A DNA stretch of 11,872 nt, from the NCBI GenBank assembly GCA_937891085.1, contig CALAEY010000109.1, positions 1 to 11,872 of the forward strand. The letters run 5' to 3'. This stretch comes from an uncultured Prevotellaceae bacterium (GTDB lineage: Bacteria > Bacteroidota > Bacteroidia > Bacteroidales > Bacteroidaceae). The position numbers were made by a program, and so were the translations under genes. Position 1 is the stretch's first letter; each line of letters begins with the position of its first letter. Shown piece by piece: positions 5,970 through 11,872 of the stretch. The notes beneath the pieces are model-generated. The model was not told where the DNA came from. It did no database searches and was given only the letters and a program-made list of their open reading frames with translations.

Positions 5970-8354
5970 ATGAAGAGTTACTTAAAATTCCTATCCCGGA
6001 ACAAGCTCTACACCGCCATCGAGGCGGTGGGGCTGGCGGTAAGTCTGGCGTTCGTCATACTCATTGGCAGCTACGTAGTGCAACAAAATGAAGTGGCACA
6101 TGAGTCGCCTGAGTGGAAGCGGACCTTTGTTCTGGGAAACGACGATTTCCTGGGACTCACCTATTGGGACAAGGAAGAAGTGGAAATGAATATCCCCGAA
6201 GTAGAGGCTGTGACGCACATGGCCTTACTGTGGCAACCTACCATTCAGATAGGCGAAGACCTGGTCAGAGGTACTGGCATGGAGGCCGATGCGGAATTCT
6301 TCGAGGTGTTCCCACAATACCAAATCATAGAAGGGAATGTACAGGACTTTGTAGGGAAGACCGATGTCCTCATCAGCCAATCGCTGGCAAGGCGCCTAAC
6401 CAAAAATGGGGAGAGTCTGGTGGGCAGCATCATCAAGGTGAACGAGTCGGAACGCACCATCAAGGGCGTATATGCCGATTTTGAGAACACCTTCTTCATA
6501 CCTTGTGACATCATTACCCACATCTCTGACACTTGGGCAGCCGACCAAAGCAAGTCGTTCAACAGCATAGGCAACTATTCCACTTGGTTCCTGGTGCGCC
6601 CAGACGCTGACCTTGCTGCCGTAGAAGCCAAAGCGAAGGCTCTCCTGCACAAGAACTACGATGAAACCTGGCAAGCCGAACGTGTGGACAAGTGGCGCCC
6701 CTACCGCATGGACGAGGCCTTCTTCTTTGAAGGAAGTCCCACGGGACTGAACCGCTCAGGAAACAAGCAGATGCTGAACCTCCTTACCGTAGTGGTGCTT
6801 CTGCTACTGTTGTCGGCTATCTTCAACTATGTGAACCTGAACCTGGCACTCACTGGAAAGCGTGCCAAGGAGATGGCTACCCGCCGCCTCTTGGGAGCCG
6901 ACCGAAACGCCATTCTCTGGAAATACATCGTAGAGTCTGTGGCTTTCACCGCCATGTGTTTTGCAGTTGCGCTGATATTGGCCTATCTGCTGGCACCTAT
7001 GATGAGTAATCTGGTATCTACCAGTGACCCGGAAATGGTTTCTTACGGAACAGATGATATGGGAGTGGGAATCTCGTTCATGATGACTCCAGGGTATATA
7101 GCGGCATACATAGCTGTGATACTGATTTTAGGTGTCATCTGCGGTCTGCTCCCTGCCTATATGGCTTCACGCTACCAACCCATCGACGTGATTAAGGGTT
7201 CCTTCCGTCGGAAAAACAAGATGGTGCTGAGCCGTGTCTTCATCGTGGTGCAGAATGTGCTGGCTGTGTTCCTCATTGCCGTCGCCTTGGTGATGGAAGC
7301 ACAGATGCAGCACATGCTCTCACGCCCTACCCATGCGGCAGTGGACAACCTCTATTACATAGAATATTCGGCACGCGACTATGACATGGCGAAGCTGTTT
7401 CTGGACAAGGTGCATGCACTTCCGTTTGTTACTCAGGTAGGCATGGGACGCGGTATACCTGGACTAATAAACATGACCATAGGCGTAAAGGTGGACGAGG
7501 AACACCATGTAAATATGCCAGTCATTCTTTGCGACTCCACTTATTTCCAGCTATTAGGACTGGAAGTGGAGGAAGACTTCGACCATCCGCTGGTGCATTC
7601 ACTGTGGATGAGCGAATCGGCTTTCCGTGCGGCAGGCGTGTCTGATACCACTACAGTGTTCCCACGAAGAATAAGTGTGAACGGTGCTCAGCCTGAGTTT
7701 ATCGGTGGAATCGTACATGATTTCCCTACCAGTGCGGCCTCCTCAAAAGAGATCAATCCCAACGGGGGCATCATCGTGACCAAGGCAGAAGAGTTGAGTT
7801 TTGCCAACTGCCTGCTCATCGGCACTACTGGTGAGGACAAGTCTTATGACGAGGCCATACGTAAGGCCTATCGAGACTACAGGTTGGAGCAGTCGGGCAC
7901 TGAAGAAGCAGCCTGGCTCAGTGGATTCGTGAGAGACCTGAACTACCAGCAACTGGAGCCGGAGCGCAGGACACTGCGTCTGGTGGAACTCTTTGCGGTA
8001 CTTTCCGTTCTGATTGCGCTGCTGGGCCTGCTGGCTATGAGTACCTATTTTGCCGATGAGAATACTAAGCAGATAGCCATCCGCAAAGTGTTTGGATCGG
8101 ATGTGACAAAGGAAACTTGGAGGAATGTCCGCAGCTATATGGTGCTGGTAGGTGTGGCCTGCCTTATTGGAATCCCGCTGGCCATCTGGGCTGCACAGGT
8201 ATACCTGGAGCGCTTCGCCTACCGTATCGAAGGGTACGGATGGGTGTTCGTGGTAGCAGTTATCATTTCGCTGACCATTGCCTTTGGAACAGTACTCTGG
8301 CAGACGTTGAAGGCGGCGAAGACCAATCCGGCGATTGAACTGAAGAAAGAGTGA
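5970..8354 (+). CDS. ABC transporter permease P3, MacB/FtsX-like paralogue of P2
   Basis: A 794-residue inner-membrane permease. Helices lie near 13-36, 270-293, 318-343, 376-400, 423-445, 669-694, 723-746 and 757-779, with periplasmic regions at about 37-269 and 446-668. FtsX cytoplasmic motifs are GKRAKEMATRRLLGA after TM2 and TKQIAIRKVFGS after TM6. The frame stays open upstream to 5640, but that extension is the antisense of the toxin-antitoxin genes. The ATG at 5970 is chosen because it begins MKSYLKFLSRNK exactly as in P2 and follows an A-rich leader. Compared with P2 it has about 14 extra residues between TM3 and TM4 (around TSDPEMVSYGTDDMG). No plus-strand TAnnTTTG promoter is visible between 5895 and 5970, so expression probably depends on read-through from P2 or on a promoter not recognised here. 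Substrate unknown. Confidence 0.92.
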   Translation: MKSYLKFLSRNKLYTAIEAVGLAVSLAFVILIGSYVVQQNEVAHESPEWKRTFVLGNDDFLGLTYWDKEEVEMNIPEVEAVTHMALLWQPTIQIGEDLVRGTGMEADAEFFEVFPQYQIIEGNVQDFVGKTDVLISQSLARRLTKNGESLVGSIIKVNESERTIKGVYADFENTFFIPCDIITHISDTWAADQSKSFNSIGNYSTWFLVRPDADLAAVEAKAKALLHKNYDETWQAERVDKWRPYRMDEAFFFEGSPTGLNRSGNKQMLNLLTVVVLLLLLSAIFNYVNLNLALTGKRAKEMATRRLLGADRNAILWKYIVESVAFTAMCFAVALILAYLLAPMMSNLVSTSDPEMVSYGTDDMGVGISFMMTPGYIAAYIAVILILGVICGLLPAYMASRYQPIDVIKGSFRRKNKMVLSRVFIVVQNVLAVFLIAVALVMEAQMQHMLSRPTHAAVDNLYYIEYSARDYDMAKLFLDKVHALPFVTQVGMGRGIPGLINMTIGVKVDEEHHVNMPVILCDSTYFQLLGLEVEEDFDHPLVHSLWMSESAFRAAGVSDTTTVFPRRISVNGAQPEFIGGIVHDFPTSAASSKEINPNGGIIVTKAEELSFANCLLIGTTGEDKSYDEAIRKAYRDYRLEQSGTEEAAWLSGFVRDLNYQQLEPERRTLRLVELFAVLSVLIALLGLLAMSTYFADENTKQIAIRKVFGSDVTKETWRNVRSYMVLVGVACLIGIPLAIWAAQVYLERFAYRIEGYGWVFVVAVIISLTIAFGTVLWQTLKAAKTNPAIELKKE
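6009..6034 (+). repeat. 26-nt block identical to 3076-3101, containing an inverted repeat
   Basis: This is the P3 copy of the block described in P2, with the perfect inverted repeat at 6012-6028 (6-bp arms, 5-nt spacer). It sits about 40 nt downstream of the start codon in both genes. An mRNA hairpin here could influence early elongation, but that is speculation. Confidence 0.6.
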
Positions 8355-8398
8355 AAGAAGAGAAAGCCCCACTTTCTATTCCGAGCGACGATGAAGAA

Positions 8399-8415
8399 AA
8401 GCCCTATAAGGGCTT
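8399..8415. terminator. Short intercistronic hairpin between P3 and P4
   Basis: AAGCCCT, loop ATA and AGGGCTT form a perfect 7-bp stem in the 93-nt gap between P3 and P4. On the plus strand it is followed only by a short AATTG stretch with no U-tract, so at best it is a weak or partial terminator or an mRNA processing or stabilising element. On the minus strand the stem runs into TTTTCTTC, which looks more terminator-like, although no minus-strand gene is nearby. Confidence 0.35.
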
Positions 8416-8447
8416 AATTGAAGAAAGAATAAAATGCATTAAAACAA

Positions 8448-10805
8448 ATGAAAACAAAAAGTGATATTTGGATTAAGGTGCTGTCCTTAGGTGTAGGTAT
8501 GGCAGTGGGCATCGTGCTCATAGCCAAGGTGTTTTTCGAGCTAAGCTACGACAGCTTCTATCAAGACGTGGAACGGGTATATACCATTCGCACAGGTTAC
8601 AGCCAGCAGGGTGAATCGAATGAATACGATCAGGTGAGCGGTGCCACTGCCCCAGGCTTCAAGGCCGAAGTGCCAGGCGTAGAAAGTGCCACACGCACTA
8701 CCTATGTGTTCAATGAAGACACCTATCTGGACGAGGAGGGCAACAAGATCACGGGCACTCTGGTGTGTGCCGATACTTGCTTCTTTGGGGTGTTCAATCG
8801 CCCTATCTTAGCAGGCGACCCTGTGAAAGCATTGGGTAAATTTGGCACACTGATGGTGAGCCGCAGCTTTGCCGACAAGTTGGTCACCTCGCCTGGCGAT
8901 TACTCTTCCGTCATAGGCAAGCAGATAGCCAACACCACCATGGAAGGACTCAAACTTACCATTGAAGGGGTGTATGAGGACTTCCCTAAGAACGGCACGC
9001 TAGACTATGACATCCTGCTCTCTATGGATACCTATGGCAAGCAAAGCACGGAGAACTGGTTAGGCAACGACCGCTACAAGGGCTATGTGAAACTGGCTCC
9101 CGGCGTGGATCCCAACGGTCTGAAAGATGCCATCCGCAAGATGCAGGAGGCTCATCAACCACTGGAGCAGTTGGAGAAGAATGGTACCTCGCTTTGGTAC
9201 TTCCTCTCTCCTTTCGACAAAATGCACACCTCCGATCCTGAGGTGAAGAGCCAGATCATCCTACTCTCCATTGTGGCAGCACTGCTGCTTATCATCAGTC
9301 TGCTGAACTATATCCTTATCGTGATTTCATCGATGGTGAAACGCTCTAGGGAAGTTGGTGTGCGGAAGTGCTATGGAGCAGAGAGTAAGCATATCTACGG
9401 CATGCTGTCGCGTGAGGCTTTGCTGCACCTGACATTGGCCTTGGCACTGGCTGCCGTACTGATTTTTGCAGGCAGAAGTCTGGTGGAGAACTTGCTGGGA
9501 GTGCCATTCACCACGCTGCTGGTGCCTCAAAGCGTCATTGCCATCGCAGTGGTCATCGCCTTAGTGCTGCTCATCTCCATCGTGGTGCCAGCCAATCTCT
9601 ATATGCGCATCCCTGTGTATGAGGCACTGAAGAACTATACGGAGCACTCACGCAAATGGAAACTGGGACTGCTGGGCACTCAGGTGCTGATCAACGTGTT
9701 CCTGGTGGTGATGATGCTGATCATAGGGCAGCAATATAATAAGGTGGCGCACAGCAATCCGGGCTACAACTACGACAACCTCTACTACATCGACCTATTT
9801 GACGGTGACCGTCAGGCACAGGTACGAGCCGCAAGCACCTTGCAGAATCTTCCTGAGGTGACGGGCGTGGCTGCCAGCTACAACCTGCCATTCCAAGGCT
9901 CCAACGGTGACAACGTATATCTGCCCGATGACGACAAGGAGCTATTCAACATAGCCGACCAGTATGAATGTTCTACAGGGTTCTATGACCTCTTGGACAT
10001 CCAGTTCGTGGAGGGCCGTGCCCCACGTGATTCTTCCGAGGTGGCCGTCGATGAGAAGTTTGTGCTGAAGATGAAGGAATTTACAGATTGGAGCGACGGG
10101 GCTGTGGGCAAGCAAATTTTCGTCACCGGACACGAGCGAGACCGTACGGGGGAGAATGCATATTTCACCATCTCGGGAGTGTACAAGAGCTACCTGATAG
10201 GCAACCTGACCGGCGTGGACGAGCGCCCGAGTGCTTTGTTCCACGGAGAGATTGGTTCCATGAGTTCCTGGATGCCCCACATCTTCTTCAAGCTCAATCG
10301 CACGGATGAAGCTACTCTCCAGAAGGTACAGCAGACACTCACCGAGGCTCTGGAAGGGAAGGAAGTCAACCTCATCTCTTACGCAGAATCCATGCGTGCT
10401 GCCTATGACGACAGCAAGAAGATGCGGAACACGCTGGTGCTGGGAGCTATCTTCAGTCTGCTCATCGCTATGCTGGGACTGATAGGATTCATACGCGACG
10501 AAAGCCTGCGACGCAGCAAGGAAATGGCAGTGCGCAAGATCAATGGTGCCACTACCCGTGATATTCTGGGCATCTTTGCGTGGGATATCCAGAAGCTCTC
10601 CATCGTGATGGCACTGATAGGCATGGCTGCCGCCTACTATATGGCGGATAAATGGCTGGAGCAGTTTGCTGAGAAGGTGACGCTACACCCACTCTATTTC
10701 ATTGGCGGAGCATTGCTCGTGCTGCTGATAGTGCTGGCAGTGGTGATACTCAACTGCCTCCACATTGCCCATGCCAACCCTGTGGAGTCATTAAAGAACG
10801 AATAA
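8448..10805 (+). CDS. ABC transporter permease P4, MacB/FtsX-like
   Basis: A complete 785-residue inner-membrane permease. Helices lie near 8-30, 269-292, 328-346, 363-386, 406-430, 663-683, 717-737 and 751-773, with periplasmic regions at about 31-268 and 431-662. FtsX cytoplasmic motifs are VKRSREVGVRKCYGAE after TM2 and RRSKEMAVRKINGAT after TM6. The ATG at 8448 follows an A-rich leader and the N-terminus (MKTKSDIWIKVLSLGVG) lacks the SYLKFLSRNK segment of P2 and P3. The C-terminus NPVESLKNE matches that of P1, so P1 and P4 seem closer to each other at their ends than to the middle pair. It lies 93 nt after P3 with no plus-strand promoter consensus in between, and is probably the last gene of the operon. 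Substrate unknown. Confidence 0.93.
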   Translation: MKTKSDIWIKVLSLGVGMAVGIVLIAKVFFELSYDSFYQDVERVYTIRTGYSQQGESNEYDQVSGATAPGFKAEVPGVESATRTTYVFNEDTYLDEEGNKITGTLVCADTCFFGVFNRPILAGDPVKALGKFGTLMVSRSFADKLVTSPGDYSSVIGKQIANTTMEGLKLTIEGVYEDFPKNGTLDYDILLSMDTYGKQSTENWLGNDRYKGYVKLAPGVDPNGLKDAIRKMQEAHQPLEQLEKNGTSLWYFLSPFDKMHTSDPEVKSQIILLSIVAALLLIISLLNYILIVISSMVKRSREVGVRKCYGAESKHIYGMLSREALLHLTLALALAAVLIFAGRSLVENLLGVPFTTLLVPQSVIAIAVVIALVLLISIVVPANLYMRIPVYEALKNYTEHSRKWKLGLLGTQVLINVFLVVMMLIIGQQYNKVAHSNPGYNYDNLYYIDLFDGDRQAQVRAASTLQNLPEVTGVAASYNLPFQGSNGDNVYLPDDDKELFNIADQYECSTGFYDLLDIQFVEGRAPRDSSEVAVDEKFVLKMKEFTDWSDGAVGKQIFVTGHERDRTGENAYFTISGVYKSYLIGNLTGVDERPSALFHGEIGSMSSWMPHIFFKLNRTDEATLQKVQQTLTEALEGKEVNLISYAESMRAAYDDSKKMRNTLVLGAIFSLLIAMLGLIGFIRDESLRRSKEMAVRKINGATTRDILGIFAWDIQKLSIVMALIGMAAAYYMADKWLEQFAEKVTLHPLYFIGGALLVLLIVLAVVILNCLHIAHANPVESLKNE

Positions 10806-10854
10806 ATCTCTTCTATGTTAAACATTAGCAACAATACAAGTGGCTAAAATAGAA

Positions 10855-10978
10855 TGACCCCAGAACCATGCGGCACCTGTGAAGGCCCCGCATGGCAGAA
10901 AGGGTCAGTACCTTCGAAATGCATTTATCAGATTTAATGTTGAAGGGAGAGGCTGTCTTTGGGCAGCCTCTTTTATTT
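10855..10978 (+). ncRNA. Candidate structured RNA (3'-UTR element or small RNA) ending in an intrinsic terminator
   Basis: Fifty bases after the P4 stop there is a long, clean hairpin. TGACCC (10855-10860) pairs with GGGTCA (10902-10907). An internal loop CAGAA/CAGAAA follows, then CCATGCGG (10866-10873) pairs with CCGCATGG (10888-10895). A small CA/CC internal loop leads to CCT-GTGA-AGG, closed by a GNRA-type tetraloop. A second, weaker pairing joins CCTTCGA (10911-10917) to TTGAAGG (10940-10946), and the terminator hairpin follows. A nested stem with near-symmetric purine loops is hard to get by chance, but I cannot match it to a named RNA family. No convincing TAnnTTTG promoter lies just upstream, so it may be the processed 3' end of the ABC operon. 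No ORF is supported here. Confidence 0.5.
10949..10978 (+). terminator. Rho-independent terminator of the ABC operon
   Basis: GAGGCTG (10949-10955) and CAGCCTC (10964-10970) form a 7-bp GC-rich stem, extendable by one A-T pair, with an 8-nt loop, followed by TTTTATTT. This is a standard intrinsic terminator for plus-strand transcription. It abuts the recO stop codon. In the minus direction the stem is followed by a poorer pyrimidine run (CCCTTC), so it may act only weakly for recO. Confidence 0.85.
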
Positions 10979-11706
10979 CAATCAAACAACTCACGCAGCA
11001 CTTGGAGGGACTTGAGCTCTGGGAAGTCGGGCAGGTGCAGGCGATAGAACTCATTGAGGACGGCGAGCATGCGGCTGCGCTCCGTACGACTGAAACGGAA
11101 GAGGTGCATGGTTTCAAAGTTGATGCGCGAAAGCTGGGGAATGTAGGCGGTTTCTTCGGGTGCCAGGTAGTGTGTGTGCGTCAGGGGACGAAGGCCCACG
11201 AAGGTGGCATTCTGCAGATCGAAGTAATCGCCTGTATGGTAGTTCTCGAAATTGGGATAGATGCCCAAGAAGCGCGAGAGGCGCAGCAGGAAGACGATGT
11301 GGAAATTGCTGAAGCCCTCCCTGCTGCCATCAAGGAATGAGATGGAGTAATAGAGGTACTCAAAGAGGGGCAGGTTCTGCTCTTCTTCCCGCAAGGCACG
11401 GGTGAGAAACTCAGAGAGGAACATCACAATGGCCTGCTTGTAGGGATTGAAGGGAATATCGGCAAAGGGCTGCAGCGTCTTGGCCTCGGCCACCTTATAT
11501 ATACTGGTATGTGGGCGTACGTCGATCTCCAACTCCAGCAAGGCCAACGGCTGGAAGAGCACCACAGGCACCTTGCCCCGCCCCGTCTTAGGGATGCGCA
11601 AAGCCAGTTGGCACCGACCGCGAACGTCTGTATAGACATCAGCTATCAGCGAAGAATCCTTATATTTTATGGTGCGCAACACGATGGCGCGGGTAGTCTG
11701 AAGCAT
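10978..11706 (-). CDS. recO: DNA repair protein RecO
   Basis: A 242-residue RecO, the cytoplasmic recombination mediator that acts with RecR to load RecA onto SSB-coated single-stranded DNA and anneals complementary strands. The N-terminus MLQTTRAIVLRTIKYKDSSLIADVYT and the following GRCQLALRIPKTGRGKVP fit the RecO OB-fold (about 1-80), including the basic patch. The remainder is the helical domain with the typical FLSEFLTRALREEEQN, PLFEYLYYSISFLD and NFHIVFLLRLSRFLGIYPNF segments. The C4 zinc-finger cysteines of some RecO proteins are absent; the only cysteine is in GRCQ. Length is normal for the family. The gene is convergent with the ABC cluster and has its own promoter box upstream. Confidence 0.95.
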   Translation of the reverse strand: MLQTTRAIVLRTIKYKDSSLIADVYTDVRGRCQLALRIPKTGRGKVPVVLFQPLALLELEIDVRPHTSIYKVAEAKTLQPFADIPFNPYKQAIVMFLSEFLTRALREEEQNLPLFEYLYYSISFLDGSREGFSNFHIVFLLRLSRFLGIYPNFENYHTGDYFDLQNATFVGLRPLTHTHYLAPEETAYIPQLSRINFETMHLFRFSRTERSRMLAVLNEFYRLHLPDFPELKSLQVLRELFD

Positions 11707-11738
11707 GTTTTCGCCCCCATTTTTAAGGTTTTACCCTA

Positions 11739-11746
11739 CAAAGCTA
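11739..11746 (-). promoter_or_regulatory. -7 promoter box for recO
   Basis: On the minus strand TAGCTTTG matches the Bacteroidetes -7 consensus TAnnTTTG, about 33 nt upstream of the recO ATG, which would give a leader of about 25 nt. I see no TTTG at the expected -33 spacing; a TTGAC occurs farther upstream at a spacing that is too long. Confidence 0.55.
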
Positions 11747-11767
11747 CAAAAAATTTTCATTGAATGC

Positions 11768-11798
11768 TTTGTCAATTCAAAATAAGTACCTACCTTTG
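11768..11798 (+). promoter_or_regulatory. Promoter of the tRNA-Glu gene
   Basis: TTTG at 11768-11771 and TACCTTTG at 11791-11798 match the Bacteroidetes -33 and -7 elements with a 19-nt spacer. The predicted start is about 15 nt upstream of the mature tRNA end. It is back-to-back with the recO promoter. Confidence 0.8.
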
Positions 11799-11817
11799 CA
11801 GTCGCAACTGAAGAAAC

Positions 11818-11872
11818 GGTCCATTCGTCTATCGGTTAGGACGAGAGATTTTCATTCTCTAAAGAGCAGTTC
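11818..11872 (+). tRNA. tRNA-Glu(UUC), 3' end beyond the window
   Basis: The first 55 nt of a tRNA are present: acceptor 5' strand GGTCCAT, T8-C9, D-stem GTCT/GGAC around a loop with GG, anticodon stem AGAGA/TCTCT with loop TTTTCAT, so the anticodon is TTC for glutamate. The variable loop and the start of the T-arm (GCAG-TTC) are visible, and the rest lies past the edge. The GGTCC...TTCGTCTATCGGTTAGGAC pattern is typical of Bacteroidetes tRNA-Glu. Confidence 0.93.

Noticed and set aside
8341..8432. Direct repeat TGAAGAAAGA at the P3 end (8341-8350) and again near 8419, the second reading LKKE-stop as in P2/P3 C-termini
   Set aside because: Only about 10 purine-rich bases match and a stop codon lies directly before the second copy in that frame; too short to call a permease remnant.
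8836..8843. TAAATTTG promoter-like box within P4
   Set aside because: It is inside coding sequence with no TTTG at the -33 spacing and no gene start nearby; likely chance.
10855..10907. Possible SRP (4.5S) RNA
   Set aside because: The apical sequence superficially resembles it, but the conserved GGAA-loop helix with the AGCAG internal-loop strand is absent.
10879..11340. 153-codon plus-strand open frame overlapping recO and the structured RNA
   Set aside because: It lies antisense to the well-supported recO gene and crosses the terminator; the composition looks like a reverse reading of recO.
11768..11790. A -33 element for recO near the minus-strand TTGAC
   Set aside because: The spacing to the recO -7 box is about 26 nt, well beyond the usual 19-21.

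Overview
The window looks like a chromosomal segment of a Bacteroidales bacterium, probably Prevotella- or Bacteroides-like. The evidence is three promoters with the Bacteroidetes -7 box TAnnTTTG, two of them with a TTTG -33 box exactly 19 nt upstream. Leaders are A-rich instead of carrying Shine-Dalgarno sites, RecO and tRNA-Glu look Bacteroidetes-like, and the large eight-helix ABC permeases are of a kind common in this phylum. Genus is inference.

Left and centre (1-10805): a plus-strand ABC-transporter cluster. In order it holds a permease cut by the left edge (P1, ends 2315), a LolD/MacB-type ATPase (2341-3021), permease P2 (3037-5355), permease P3 (5970-8354) and permease P4 (8448-10805). 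Each permease has the plan TM1, periplasmic domain, TM2-4, TM5, periplasmic domain, TM6-8, which amounts to two MacB/FtsX-like halves fused in one chain. A single ATPase accompanies four such chains. P2 and P3 are clear tandem paralogues; P1 and P4 are more divergent.

The gap between P2 and P3 is filled by a minus-strand ParD/ParE-type toxin-antitoxin pair (5357-5894). It has its own consensus promoter and a 12-bp palindrome over the antitoxin start codon. The toxin gene ends one base from the P2 stop, so an operon transcript from P2 to P3 would run antisense through the whole module.

Right side (10806-11872): after P4 comes a non-coding stretch with an elaborate hairpin (10855-10907), a weaker second hairpin and a strong intrinsic terminator (10949-10978). 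Together they look like the 3' end of the operon or a roughly 125-nt small RNA. recO follows on the minus strand (10978-11706), convergent with the ABC cluster. A divergent promoter region then drives recO leftward and a tRNA-Glu(UUC) gene rightward; the tRNA is cut by the window edge.

The two points most worth a second look are the antisense toxin-antitoxin module inside the transporter operon and the structured RNA element downstream of P4. Nothing in the window can be shown from sequence alone to be a new system.
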